64,000 nt of DNA from Tachypleus tridentatus (taxonomy: Eukaryota; Arthropoda; Merostomata; Xiphosura; Limulidae). Positions 1-15,000 of this stretch are shown here, piece by piece. Under the pieces are notes generated by a model. It saw only the letters and a program-made list of their open reading frames with translations, was not told the origin of the DNA and ran no database searches. Both the position numbers and the translations under genes were made by a program. Every line of letters begins with the position of its first letter. Position 1 is the stretch's first letter. Location: positions 36,135,771-36,199,770 of the forward strand of contig NW_027467782.1 in assembly GCF_004210375.1 (NCBI RefSeq), in the 5' to 3' direction.

Positions 1-3000
1 AACGAACAAGAAGTCGTGTTAATATAACAGTTGCTACAAAAAACAAGAGACAATCATGTTAAATAACATTTGTTACAAAGAACAAGAGACACTCATGTTT
101 ATGTAACACTTTTACAAAGAACAAGAGACATGTTGATATAACACTTGTTGAACTAGAGACTCATGTTAACTTGTTACAAAGAACAAGACAATCATGTTAA
201 TATAACACTTGTTACAAAGAACAAGACAATCATGTTACTATAGCATTTGTTACAAAAAACAAGAAAACTCATTAAGAGAAAACTTGGAACAATAAGCAGG
301 AGACACTCGTGTTAATGTGACTTGTTACAAAGAACAAGACACCACTCGTTATAATTTAACACTTTTACACAGAAAGAGACACTCATGTTAATGTTACACT
401 TGTTACAAAGAACAAGAGACACTAATATTAGGTTAATACTTATTGCAAAGAACAAGAGAAATCGTTTTAATATAACACTTGTTACAAAGAACAAGAGACA
501 TTCATCTTAATGTAACACTTGTTGCAAAGAACAAAAAAACAGTCATGTTAATCTAACACTTGTTTCAAAGAACAAGAGAAATCTTGTTATTATAACACTT
601 GTTAGAAAGAACAAGAGACATTCATGTTATGTAACACTTGTTAATGTAACAATCAAGTTAATCTTGTTTCAAAGAACAAGAGACACTGATGTCAATACAA
701 CAAGTGTTATATTAACATGATTGTTTCTTGTTCTTTTAACAAGTGTTTCATTAACACGAGTTCTCTTGTTCTTTATAAAAGTGTTTCATTAACACGAGTT
801 CTCTTGTTCTTTGTAACAAGTGTTACATTAACACGAGTGTCTCTTGTTCTTCGTAACAAGTGTTATATTAACATGTCTCTTGTTCTTTGTCACATGTGTT
901 ACATAAACATGGGTGTCTCTTGTTTTTTTGTAACTAGTGTTACATAAACGCGAGTTCTCTTGTTCTTTATAACAAGTGTTATAATAACGTGAGTGTTTCT
1001 TGTTTTTTGTAACAAGTGTTACATTAACATAATTGTATCTTGTTCTTTGTATCAAGTGATATATTAACATGATTGTTTCTTGTTCTTTGTAACAAGTGTT
1101 ACATTAACATGAGTCTCTTTGTTCTTTTGTAACAAGTGTAACATAAAGATGATTGTCTCTTCTTTTTTGTAACAAGTTTTATATTAGCATGAGTTCTCTT
1201 ATTATTCTTGAAACAAGTGTTATATTAACATCATTGTTTCTTGTTTTTTCTAACAAGTGTTACAATAACACGAGTTTCTCTTGTTCTTTGTAACAAGTGT
1301 TAGATTAACACGAGTATCTTTTGTTTTTGTAACAAGTGTTACATTAACAGGAATGTCTTGTTCTTTTATTACAAGTGCTCTATTAACACGACTTCTCTTG
1401 TTCTTTGTAGCAAGTGTTACATTAACATGAGTGTCGTGTTCTTTAAACAAGTGTTGTATTAACATGTTACTTGTTACAAAGTACAAGAGACTCATGTTAA
1501 TGTAACACTTGTTACAAAGAACAAGAGAACTCATGTATTAATATAACACTTGTTACAAAGAACAAGACACTCATGTTAATGTAACACTTGTTACAAAGAA
1601 CAAGAAACATCATATTAATGTAACACTTGTTACAAAGAACAAGAGACACATCAATGTTACAAAGATCATGTTAATAACACTTGTTACAAAGAACAAGAGA
1701 CACTCATGTTAATGTAACACTTGTTACAAAGAACAAGAGACACTCATGTTAATAACAGTTGTAACAAGAAGACTTGTTACAAAGAACAAGAGACACTTGT
1801 TAAAAGAACAAGACAACATGTGTAACACTTGTTACAAGAACAAGAACAATCACTGTTTATGTAACATTTGTTACAAGAACAAGAGACAACTCATAATAAT
1901 GTAACAAGATATTCTTGTTCTTGTTCTTTGTAAAATGTTATAATAACAAGATTTCTATTGTTCTTTGAAGTATTAGATTAACATGAGTTCTTTGCAACAA
2001 GTGTTACATTAACATGAGTTTCTCTTGTTCTTTGTAACAAGTGTTACATTAACATGAGTTTCTTGGTGTCTTTTGTAACAAGTGTTATGATTAACAGGAA
2101 TGTTTTGTTCTTTTATTACAAGTGCTCTATTAACACGACTTCTCTTGTTCTTTGTAACAAGTGTTAAATTAACATGAGTGTCGTGTTCTTTTGAACAAGT
2201 GTTGTTTTAACATGTTACTTGTTACAAAGTACAAGACTCATGTTAATGTAACACTTGTTACAAGAACAAGAGAACTCATATTAATATAACACTTGTTACA
2301 AAGAACAAGAGACACTCATGTTAATGTAACAATTGTTACAGAACAAGAGACATATCAATGTAACACTTGTTAAAAGAACAAGAAACTCATATAAATGTAA
2401 CACTTGTTACAAAGAACAAGAGACACTAATATTAGGTTAATACTCATGTTATTGCAAAAGAACAAGAGAAATCGTTTTAATATAACACTTGTTACAAAGA
2501 ACAAGAGACATTCATCTTAATGTAACACTTGTTGCAAAAAACAAACAGTCATGTTAATCTAACACTTGTTTCAAAGAACAAGAGAAATCTTGTTATTATA
2601 ACACTTGTTAGAAAGAACAAGAGACATTCATGTTAATGTAACACTTGTTACAAAGAACAAGAAACAATCATGTTAATCTAACACATGTTTCAAAGAACAA
2701 GAGACACTGATGTCAATACAACAAGTGTTATATTAACATGATTGTTTCTTGTTCTTTTTAACAAGTGTTAACAAGAGACACTGATGTCAATACAACAAGT
2801 GTTATATTAACATGATTGTTTCTTGTTCTTTTTAACAAGTGTTTCATTAACACGAGTTTTATCGTTCTTTATAAAAAGTGTTTCATTAACATGAGTTCTC
2901 TTGTTCTTTGTAAAAGTGTTACATTAACACGAGTGTCTCTTGTTCTTTGTAAAAGTGTTACATTAACACGAGTGTCTCTTGTTCTTCGTAACAAGTGTTA

Positions 3001-6000
3001 TATTAACATGTCTCTTGTTCTTGTAACATGTGTTACATAAACATGAGTGTCTCTTGTTTTTTGTAACTAGTGTTACATAAACATGAGTTCTCTTGTTTTT
3101 TATAACAAGTGTTATAATAACGTGAGTGTTTCTTGTTTTTTTTGTAACAAGTGTTACATTAACATAATTGTATCTTGTTCTTTGTATCAAGTGATATATT
3201 AACATGATTGTTTCTTGTTCTTTGTAACAAGTGTTAACATTGTAACATTAACATGAGTCTCTTGTTCTTTGTAACAAGTGTAACATAAAGATGATTGTCT
3301 CTTCTTTTGTAACAAGTTTTATATTAACATGAGTTCATTCTTTGAGTGTTATATTAACATCATCAAGTGTTACAATAACACGAAACAAGTGTTATATTAA
3401 CACGAGAATCTTGTTTTTGTTGTTACTTGTTTTTTCTAACAAGTGTTACATAAACGAGTTTCTCTTCTTTTGTAACTTGTTCTTTGTAACAAGTGTTAGA
3501 TTAACATCATTGAGTATCTTTTGTTTTTGTAACAAGTGTTACATTAAACAAGTGTTACAGGGAATGTCTTGTTCTTTATTACAAGTGCTCTATTAACACG
3601 ACTTCTCTTGTTTTTGTAGCAAGTGTTACATTAACATGAGTGTTTTGTAACAAGTGTTGTATTAACAAGTTACTTGTTACAAAGTTAACATGTTAATGTA
3701 ACACTTGTTACAAAGATCTAGAGACACTCATGTTAATGTAACACTTGTTGGAAAGAACAAGAGAAACAATCATATCAATCTAACACTTGTTCAAAGAACA
3801 AGAGACACTCATGTTTATCTAACACTTGTTACAATGAACAAGAGACTCTCATGTTAATGTAACACTTGTTACAAAGAACAAGAGAACTCGTATTGATATA
3901 AAACTTGTTACAAAGAACTAGACACTCATGTTAATGTAACACTTATTACAAAGAACAAGAAACAATCATATCAATGTAACACTTGTTACAAAGAACAAGA
4001 AGTCGTGTTAATATAACAGTTGTTACAAAAAAACAAGAGACAATCATGTTAAATAACATTTGTTACAAAGAACAAGAGACACTCATGTTTATGTAACACT
4101 TTTTACAAAGAACAAGAGACATGTTGATATAACACTTGTTACAAAGAACAAGAGACACTCATGTTAATGTAACACTTGTTACAAAGAACAAGACAATCAT
4201 GTTAATATAACATTTGTTACAAAGAACAAGAGAACTCGTGTTAATGTAATACTTGTTATAAAGAACAAGAAAACTCATTAATAGAAAACTTGGAACAATA
4301 AGTAGGAGACACTCGTGTTAATGTGACTTGTTACAAAGAACAAGACACACTCGTTATAATTTAACACTTTTTTACACAGAAAGAGACACTCATGTTAATG
4401 TTACACTTGTTACAAAGAACAAGAGACACTAATATTAGGTTAATACTTATTGCAAAGAACAAGAGAAATCGTTTTAATATAACACTTGTTACAAAGAACA
4501 AGAGACATTCATCTTAATGTAACACTTGTTGCAAAGAAAAAAAAAACAGTCATGTTAATCTAACACTTGTTTCAAAGAACAAGAGAAATCTTGTTATTAT
4601 AACACTTGTTAGAAAGAACAAGAGACATTCATGTTAATGTAACACTTGTTACAAAGAACAAGAAACAATCATGTTAATCTAACACTTGTTTCAAAGAACA
4701 AGAGACACTGATGTCAATACAACAAGTGTTATATTAACATGAGATTTCTTGTTCTTTATAACAAGTGTTTCATTAACACGAGTTTTGTCAGTTCTTTAAC
4801 AAGTGTTATATTAACATGAGTTCTCTTGTTCTTTTTAACAAGTGTTTCATTAACACGAGTTCTCTTGTTCTTTGTAAAAGTGTTACATTAACACGAGTGT
4901 CTCTTGTTCTTCGTAACAAGTGTTACATTAACACGAGTGTCTCTTGTTCTTCGTAACAAGTGTTACATTAACACGAGTGTCTCTTGTTCTTCGTAACAAG
5001 TGTTATATTAACATGTCTCTTGTTCTTTGTCACATGTGTTACATAAACATGAGTGTCTCTTGTTTTTTGTAACTAGTGTTACATAAACGCGAGTTCTCTT
5101 GTTCTTTATAACAAGTGTTATAATAACGTGAGTGTTTCTTGTTTTTTGTAACAAGTGTTACATTAACATAATTGTATCTTGTTCTTTGTATCAAGTGTTA
5201 TATTAACATGAGTCTTGTTCTTTGTAACAAGTGTTACATTAACATGAGTCTCTTGTTCTTTGTAACAAGTGTAACATAAAGATGATTGTCTCTTCTTTGT
5301 AACAAGTTTTATATTAGCATGAGTTCTCTTATTCTTTGAAACAAGTGTTATATTAACATCATTGTTTCTTGTTTTCTAACAAGTGTTACAATAACACGAG
5401 TTTCTCTTGTTCTTTGTAACAAGTGTTAGATTAACACGAGTATCTTTGTTTTTTGTAACAAGTGTTACATTAACAGGAATGTCTTGTTCTTTATTACAAG
5501 TGCTCTATTAACACGACTTCTCTTGTTCTTTGTAGCAAGTGTTACATTAACATGAGTGTCGTGTTCTTTGTAACAAGTGTTGTATTAACATGTTACTTGT
5601 TACAAAGTACAAGAGACTCATGTTAATGTAACACTTGTTACAAAGAACAAGAGAACTCATGTTAATATAACACTTGTTACAAAGAACAAGACACTCATGT
5701 TAATGTAACACTTGTTACAAAGAACAAGAGAAACAAAGAACAAGAGACACTCATATCAATCTAACACTTGTTACAAAGAACAAGAGACACTCATGTTGAT
5801 ATAACACTTGTTACAAAGAACAAGAGACACTCATGTTAATGTAACACTTGTTACAAAGAACAAGACAATCATGTTAATATAACATTTGTTACAAAGAACA
5901 AGAGAACTCGTGTTAATGTAATACTTGTTACAAAGAACAAGAAAACTCATTAATAGAAAACTTGGAACAATAAGTAGGAGACACTCGTGTTAATGTGACT

Positions 6001-9000
6001 TGTTACAAAGAACAAGACACACTCGTTATAATTTAACACTTTTTACAAAGAACAAGAGACACTCATGTTAATGTTACACTTGTTACAAAGAACAAGAGAC
6101 ACTAATATTAGGTTAATACTTATTGCAAAGAACAAGAGAAATCGTTTTAATATAACACTTGTTACAAAGAACAAGAGACATTCATCTTAATGTAACACTT
6201 GTTGCAAAGAACAAAAAACAGTCATGTTAATCTAACACTTGTTTCAAAGAACAAGAGAAATCTTGTTATTATAACACTTGTTAGAAAGAACAAGAGACAT
6301 TCATGTTAATGTAACACTTGTTACAAAGAACAAGAAACAATCATGTTAATCTAACACATGTTTCAAAGAACAAGAGACACTGATGTCAATACAACAAGTG
6401 TTATATTAACATGATTGTTTCTTGTTCTTTTTAACAAGTGTTAACAAGAGACACTGATGTCAATACAACAAGTGTTATATTAACATGATTGTTTCTTGTT
6501 CTTTTTAACAAGTGTTTCATTAACACGAGTTTTATCGTTCTTTATAAAAGTGTTTCATTAACATGAGTTCTCTTGTTCTTGTAAAAGTGTTACATTAACA
6601 CGAGTGTCTCTTGTTCTTTGTAAAAGTGTTACATTAACACGAGTGTCTCTTGTTCTTCGTAACAAGTGTTATATTAACATGTCTCTTGTTCTTTGTCACA
6701 TGTGTTACATAAACATGGGTGTCTCTTGTTTTTTGTAACTAGTGTTACATAAACGCGAGTTCTCTTGTTTTTATAACAAGTGTTATAATAACGTGAGTGT
6801 TTCTTGTTTTTTGTAACAAGTGTTACATTAACATAATTGTATCTTGTTCTTTGTATCAAGTGATATATTAACATGATTGTTTCTTGTTCTTTGTAACAAG
6901 TGTTACATTAACATGAGTCTCTCTTGTTCTTTGTAACAAGTGTAACATAAAGATGATTGTCTCTTCTTCTTTTTGTAACAAGTTTTATATTAGCATGAGT
7001 TCTCTTATTCTTTGAAACAAGTGTTATATTAACATCATTGTTTCTTGTTTTTCTAACAAGTGTTACAATAACACGAGTTTCTCTTGTTCTTTGTAACAAG
7101 TGTTAGATTAACACGAGTAGTTTTGTAACAAGTGTTACATTAACATGAGTTCTTGTTCTTTGTAACAAGTGTAATATAACAAGTGTTACATTAACAGAAT
7201 GTCTTGTTCTTTATTAAACAAGTGCTATATTAACATGATTCTCTTTTCTTTTTTCTAACAAGTGTTACATTAACATGAGTGTCTGTGTTCTTGTAACAAG
7301 TGTTGTATTAACATGTTACTTGTTACAAAGTACAAACAGACTCTCATGTTAATGTAACACTTGCTCTATTAACACGACTTCTCTTGTTAATGTAACACTT
7401 GTTACAAAGAACATGAGTGTCATGTTCACTTTGTTCAAAGAACAAGAGACACTCATGTTACATGTAACACTTGTTACAAAGAACAAGAGACACTCATGTT
7501 AATGTAACACTTGTTACAAAGAACAAGAGACACTCATATTAATGTAACACTTGTTCAAAGAACAAGAGACACTCATATTTATGTAACACTTGTTACAAAG
7601 AACAAGAGACTCTCATGTTAATGTAACACTTGTTACAAAGAACAAGAAACACTCATATTAATGTAACACTTGTTACAAAGAACAAGACACTCATGTTAAT
7701 GTAACACTTGTTACAAAGAACAAGAACAATCATATTAATGTAACACTTGTTACAAAGAACAAGAGAACTCGTGTTAATATAACACTTGTTACAAAGAACA
7801 AGAGACAATCATGTTAATATAACACTTGTTACAAAGAACAAGAGACACTCATGTTAATGTAACACTTGTTACAAAGAACAAGACAATCATGTTAATATAA
7901 CATTTGTTACAAAGAACAAGAGAACTCGTGTTAATGTAATACTTGTTATAAAGAACAAGAAAACTCATTAATAGAAAACTTGGAACAATAAGCAGGAGAC
8001 ACTCGTGTTAATGTGACTTGTTACAAAGAACAAGACACACTCGTTATAATTTAACACTTGTTACAAAGAACAAGAGACACTAATATTAGGTTAATACTTA
8101 TTGCAAAGAACAAGAGAAATCGTTTTAATATAACACTTGTTACAAAGAACAAGAGACATTCATGTTAATGTAACACTTGTTACAAAGAACAAAAAACAGT
8201 CATGTTAATCTAACACTTGTTTCAAAGAACAAGAGAAATCTTGTTATTATAACACTTGTTAGAAAGAACAAGAGACATTCATGTTAATGTAACTTGTTAC
8301 AAAGAACAAGAAACAATCATGTTAATCTAACACTTGTTTCAAGAACAAGAGACATCATGTTAATATAACACTTGTTACAAAGAACAAGAAACAATCATGT
8401 TAATCTAACACTTGTTTCAAAGAACAAGAGACACTGATGTCAATACAACAAGTGTTATATTAACATGATTGTTTCTTGTTCTTTTAACAAGTGTTTCATT
8501 AACACGAGTTCTATAGTTCTTTATAAAAGTGTTTCATTAACATGAGTTCTCTTGTTCTTTGTAAAAGTGTTACATTAACACGAGTGTCTCTTGTTCTTCG
8601 TAACAAGTGTTATATTAACATGTCTCTTGTTCTTTGTCACATGTGTTACATAAACATGGTGTCTCTTGTTTTTTGTAACTAGTGTTACATAAACGCGAGT
8701 TCTCTTGTTCTTTATAACAAGTGTTATAATAACGTGAGTGTTTCTTGTTTTTGTAACAAGTGTTACATTAACATAATTGTATCAAGTTCTTTGTATCAAG
8801 TGATATATTAACATGATTGTTTCTTGTTCTTTGTAACAAGTGTTACATTAACATGAGTCTTGTTCTTTGTAACAAGTGTAACATAAAGATGATTGTCTCT
8901 TCTTTTTTGTAACAAGTTTTATATTAGCATGAGTTCTCTTATTCTTTGAAACAAGTGTTATATTAACATCATTGTTTCTTGTTTTTCTAACAAGTGTTAC

Positions 9001-12000
9001 AATAACACGAGTTTCTCTTGTTCTTTGTAACAAGTGTTAGATTAACACGAGTATCTTTTGTTTTTTGTAACAAGTGTTACATTAACAGGAATGTCTTGTT
9101 CTTTATTACAAGTGCTCTATTAACACGACTTCTCTTGTTCTTTGTAGCAAGTGTTACATTAACATGAGTTCTTTATAAAAGTGTTTTATTAACATGAGTT
9201 CTTCTTGTTCTTTGTAACAAGTGTTGTATGTAACATGTTACTTGTTACAAAGTACAAGAGACTTTCATGTTAATGTAACACTTGTTACAAAGATCTAGAG
9301 ACACTCATGTTAATGTAACACTTGTTACAAAGAACAAGAAACAATCATATCAATCTAACACTTGTTCAAAGAACAAGAGACACTCATGTTTATCTAACAC
9401 TTGTTACAATGTACAAGAGACTCTCATGTTAATGTAACACTTGTTACAAAGAACAAGAGAACTCGTATTGATATAAAACTTCTTACAAAGAACTAGACAC
9501 TCATGTTAATGTAACACTTGTTACAAAGAACAAGAAACAATCATATCAATGTAACACTTGTTACAAAGAACAAGAAGTCATGTTAATATAACACTTGTTA
9601 CAAAAAACAAGAGACAATCATGTTAATGTAACACTTGTTACAAAGAACAAGAGACAATCATGTTAATGTAACACTTGTTACAAAGAACAAGAGAACTCAT
9701 GTTAATATAACACTTGTTACAAAGAACAAGAGAAACTCATTAATAGTAAAACTTGGAACAATAAACAGGAGACACTCGTGTTAATGTGACTTGTTACAAA
9801 GAACAAGACACACTCGTTATAATTTAACACTTTTACACAGAAAGAGACACTCATGTTAATGTTACACTTGTTACAAAGAACAAGAGACACTAATATTAGG
9901 TTAATACTTATTGCAAAGAACAAGAGAAATCGTTTTAATATAACACTTGTTACAAAGAACAAGAGACATTCATCTTAATGTAACACTTGTTGCAAAGAAC
10001 AAAAAACAGTCATGTTAATCTAACACTTGTTTCAAAGAACAAGAGAAATCTTGTTATTATAACACTTGTTAGAAAGAACAAGAGACATTCATGTTAATGT
10101 AACACTTGTTACAAAGAACAAGAAACAATCATGTTAATCTAACACATGTTTCAAAGAACAAGAGACACTGATGTCAATACAACAAGTGTTATATTAACAT
10201 GATTGTTTCTTGTTCTTTTAACAAGTGTTTCATTAACACGAGTTTTATAGTTCTTTATAAAAGTGTTTCATTAACATGAGTTCTCTTGTTCTTTGTAAAA
10301 GTGTTACATTAACACGAGTGTCTCTTGTTCTTCGTAACAAGTGTTATATTAACATGTCTCTTGTTCTTTGTCACATGTGTTACATAAACATGGGTGTCTC
10401 TTGTTTTTTGTAACTAGTGTTACATAAACGCGAGTTCTCTTGTTCTTTATAACAAGTGTTATAATAACGTGAGTGTTTCTTGTTTTTTGTAACAAGTGTT
10501 ACATTAACATAATTGTATCTTGTTCTTTGTATCAAGTGATATATTAACATGATTGTTTCTTGTTCTTTGTAACAAGTGTTACATTAACATGAGTCTCTTG
10601 TTCTTTTGTAACAAGTGTAACATAAAGATGATTGTCTCTTCTTTTGTAACAAGTTTTATATTAGCATGAGTTCTCTTATTCTTTGTAACAAGTGTTATAT
10701 TAACATCATTGTTTCTTGTTTTTGTAACAAGTGTTACAATAACACGAGTTTCTTTGTTCTTTGTAACAAGTGTTAGATTAACACGAGTATCTTTTTGAAC
10801 AAGTGTTACATTAACAGGAATGTCTTGTTCTTTATTACAAGTGTAACATTAACACGATTCTCTCTTGTAACATTTAACATGAGTAACATCATGTTTTTTG
10901 TAACAAGTGTTGTATTAACATGTTACTTGTTACAAAGTACAAGAGACTCATGTTTGTTACAAAGATGTAACACTTAATGTAACACTTGTTACAAAGAACA
11001 AGAGACACTCATATGTTAATACTAACACTTGTTAACAAAGAACAAGAGACACTCATGTTAATGTAACACTTGTTACAAAGAACAAGAGACATTTATGTTA
11101 ATGAACACTTGTTACAAAGAACAAGAGAACTCATGTTAATGTAACACTTGTTACAAAGAACAAGAGACACTCATATTAACACTTGTAACACTTGTTACAA
11201 AGAACAAGAGACACTCATATTAATGTAACACTTGTTACATTGAACAAGAAACAATCATGTTCTTGTAACAAGTGTTATAAAAACAAGAGTTCTTGTTCTT
11301 GAAACATGTTAAAACATGAACACTTTGTGTTAACAAGTGTTACAAAGAACAAGAGACACTCATGTTAATGTAACACTTGTTACAAACAACAATGTTTTGT
11401 TCTTTATCAAGTGTCTAATAACACATTTGTTACAAAGAACAAGAGTAGCAAGTGTTAATGTAACACTTGTTACAAAGAACAAGAAAACTCATTAATATGT
11501 TACTTGTTATACAAGAAAACTCAAGTAATACAAGGAGACACTCGTGTTAATGTGACTTGTTACAAAGAACAAGACACACTCGTTATAATTTAACACTTTT
11601 TACACAGAAAGAGACACTCATGTTAATGTTACACTTGTTACAAAGAACAAGAGACACTAATATTAGGTTAATACTTATTGCAAAGAACAAGAGAAATCGT
11701 TTTAATATAACACTTGTTACAAAGAACAAGAGACATTCATCTTAATGTAACACTTGTTGCAAAGAACAAAAAACAGTCATGTTAATCTAACACTTGTTTC
11801 AAAGAACAAGAGAAATCTTGTTATTATAACACTTGTTAGAAAGAACAAGAGACATTCATGTTAATGTAACACTTGTTACAAAGAACAAGAAACAATCATG
11901 TTAATCTAACACATGTTTCAAAGAACAAGAGACACTGATGTCAATACAACAAGTGTTATATTAACATGATTGTTTCTTGTTCTTTGTTAACAAGAGACAC

Positions 12001-15000
12001 TGATGTCAATACAACAAGTGTTATATTAACATGATTGTTTCTTGTTCTTTTTAACAAGTGTTTCATTAACACGAGTTTTATTGTTCTTTATAAAAGTGTT
12101 TCATTAACATGAGTTCTCTTGTTCTTTGTAAAAGTGTTACATTAACACGAGTGTCTCTTGTTCTTCGTAACAAGTGTTATATTAACATGTCTCTTGTTCT
12201 TTGTCACATGTGTTACATAAACATGAGTGTCTCTTTTTTTGTAACTAGTGTTACATAAACGCGAGTTCTCTTGTTTTTATAACAAGTGTTATAATAACGT
12301 GAGTGTTTCTTGTTTTTTGTAACAAGTGTTACATTAACATAATTGTATCTTGTTCTTTGTATCAAGTGATATATTAACATGATTGTTTCTTGTTCTTTGT
12401 AACATGTGTAACATAAACATGAGTGTCTCTTGTTCTTTGTAACAAGTGTAACATAAAGATGATTGTCTCTTCTTTTTGTAACAAGTTTTATATTAGCATG
12501 AGTTCTCTTATTCTTTGAAACAAGTGTTATATTAACATCATTGTTTCTTGTTTTTTCTAACAAGTGTTACAATAACACGAGTTTCTCTTGTTCTTTGTAA
12601 CAAGTGTTAGATTAACACGAGTATCTTTGTTTTTTTGTAACAAGTGTTACATTAACAGGAATGTCTTGTTCTTTATTACAAGTGCTATATTAACACGACT
12701 TCTCTTGTTTTTTGTAGCAAGTGTTACATTAACATGAGTGTCGTGTTCTTTGTAACAAGTGTTGTATTAACATGTTACTTGTTACAAAGTACAAGAGACT
12801 CTCATGTTAATGTAACACTTGTTACAAAGATCTAGAGACACTCATGTTAATGTAACACTTGTTGGAAAGAACAAGAAACAATCATATCAATCTAACACTA
12901 GTTCAAAGAACAAGAGACACTCATGTTTATCTAACACTTGTTACAAAGAACAAGAGAACTCGTATTGATATAAAACTTCTTACAAAGAACTAGAGACACT
13001 CATGTTAATGTAACACTTGTTACAAAGAACAAGAAACAATCATATCAATGTAACACTTGTTACAAAGAACAAGAGAACTCGTATTAATATAACACTTGTT
13101 ACAAAGAACTAGACACTCATGTTAATGTAACACTTGTTACAAAGAACAAGAAAATCATATCAATCTAACACTTGTTACAAAGAACAAGAGACACTCATGT
13201 TGATATAACACTTGTTACAAAGAACTAGAGACACTCATGTTAATGTAACACTTGTTACAAAGAACAAGAGACAATCATGAACACTTGTTACAAAGAACAA
13301 GACAATCATGTTAATGTAACACTTGTTACAAAGAACAAGACAATCATGTTAATATAACACTTGTTACAAAGAACAAGAGAACTCATGTTAATATAACATT
13401 TGTTACAAAGAACAAGAAAACTCATTAATAGAAAACTTGGAACAATAAGCAGGAGACACTCGTGTTAATGTGACTTGTTACAAAGAACAAGACACACTCG
13501 TTATAATTTAACACTTTTTTACACAGAAAGAGACACTCATGTTAATGTTACACTTGTTACAAAGAACAAGAGACACTAATATTAGGTTAATACTTATTGC
13601 AAAGAACAAGAGAAATCGTTTTAATATAACACTTGTTACAAAGAACAAGAGACATTCATCTTAATGTAACACTTGTTGCAAAGAACAAAAAACAGTCATG
13701 TTAATCTAACACTTGTTTCAAAGAACAAGAGAAATCTTGTTATTATAACACTTGTTAGAAAGAACAAGAGACATTCATGTTAATGTAACACTTGTTACAA
13801 AGAACAAGAAACAATCATGTTAATCTAACACATGTTTCAAAGAACAAGAGACACTGATGTCAATACAACAAGTGTTATATTAACATGATTGTTTCTTGTT
13901 CTTTTTAACAAGTGTTTCATTAACACGAGTTTTATCGTTCTTTATAAAAGTGTTTCATTAACATGAGTTCTCTTGTTCTTTGTAAAAGTGTTACATTAAC
14001 ACGAGTGTCTCTTGTTCTTCGTAACAAGTGTTATATTAACATGTCTCTTGTTCTTTGTCACATGTGTTACATAAACATGGGTGTCTCTTGTTTTTTGTAA
14101 CTAGTGTTACATAAACGCGAGTTCTCTTGTTCTTTATAACAAGTGTTATAATAACGTGAGTGTTTCTTGTTTTTTGTAACAAGTGTTACATTAACATAAT
14201 TGTATCTTGTTCTTTGTATCAAGTGATATATTAACATGATTGTTTCTTGTTCTTTGTAACAAGTGTTACATTAACATGAGTCTCTTGTTCTTTGTAACAA
14301 GTGTAACATAAAGATGATTGTCTCTTCTTTTTTTGTAACAAGTTTTATATTAGCATGAGTTCTCTTATTCTTTGAAACAAGTGTTATATTAACATCATTG
14401 TTTCTTGTTTTTCTCTAACAAGTGTTACAATAACACGAGTTTCTCTTGTTCTTTGTAACAAGTGTTAGATTAACACGAGTATCTTTGTTTTTTTGTAACA
14501 AGTGTTACATTAACAGGAATGTCTTGTTCTTTATTACAAGTGCTCTATTAACACGACTTCTCTTGTTCTTTGTAGCAAGTGTTACATTAACATGAGTGTC
14601 GTGTTCTTTGTAACAAGTGTTGTATTAACATGTTACTTGTTACAAAGTACAAGAGACTCATGTTAATGTAACACTTGTTACAAAGATCTAGAGACACTCA
14701 TGTTAATGTAACACTTGTTACAAAGAACAAGAAACAATCATATCAATCTAACACTTGTTACAAAGAACAAGAGACACTCATGTTTATCTAACACTTGTTA
14801 CAAAGAACAAGAGACATTCATGTTAATGAACAAGAGAACACTTGTTACAAAGAACAAGAGAACTCATGTTTATGTAACACTTGTTACAAAGAACAAGAGA
14901 CACTGTAAATGTAACACTTGTTACAAAGAACAAGAGACACTCATCATTTAATGTAACACTTGTTACAAAGAACAAGAAACAATCATATCAATGTAACACT

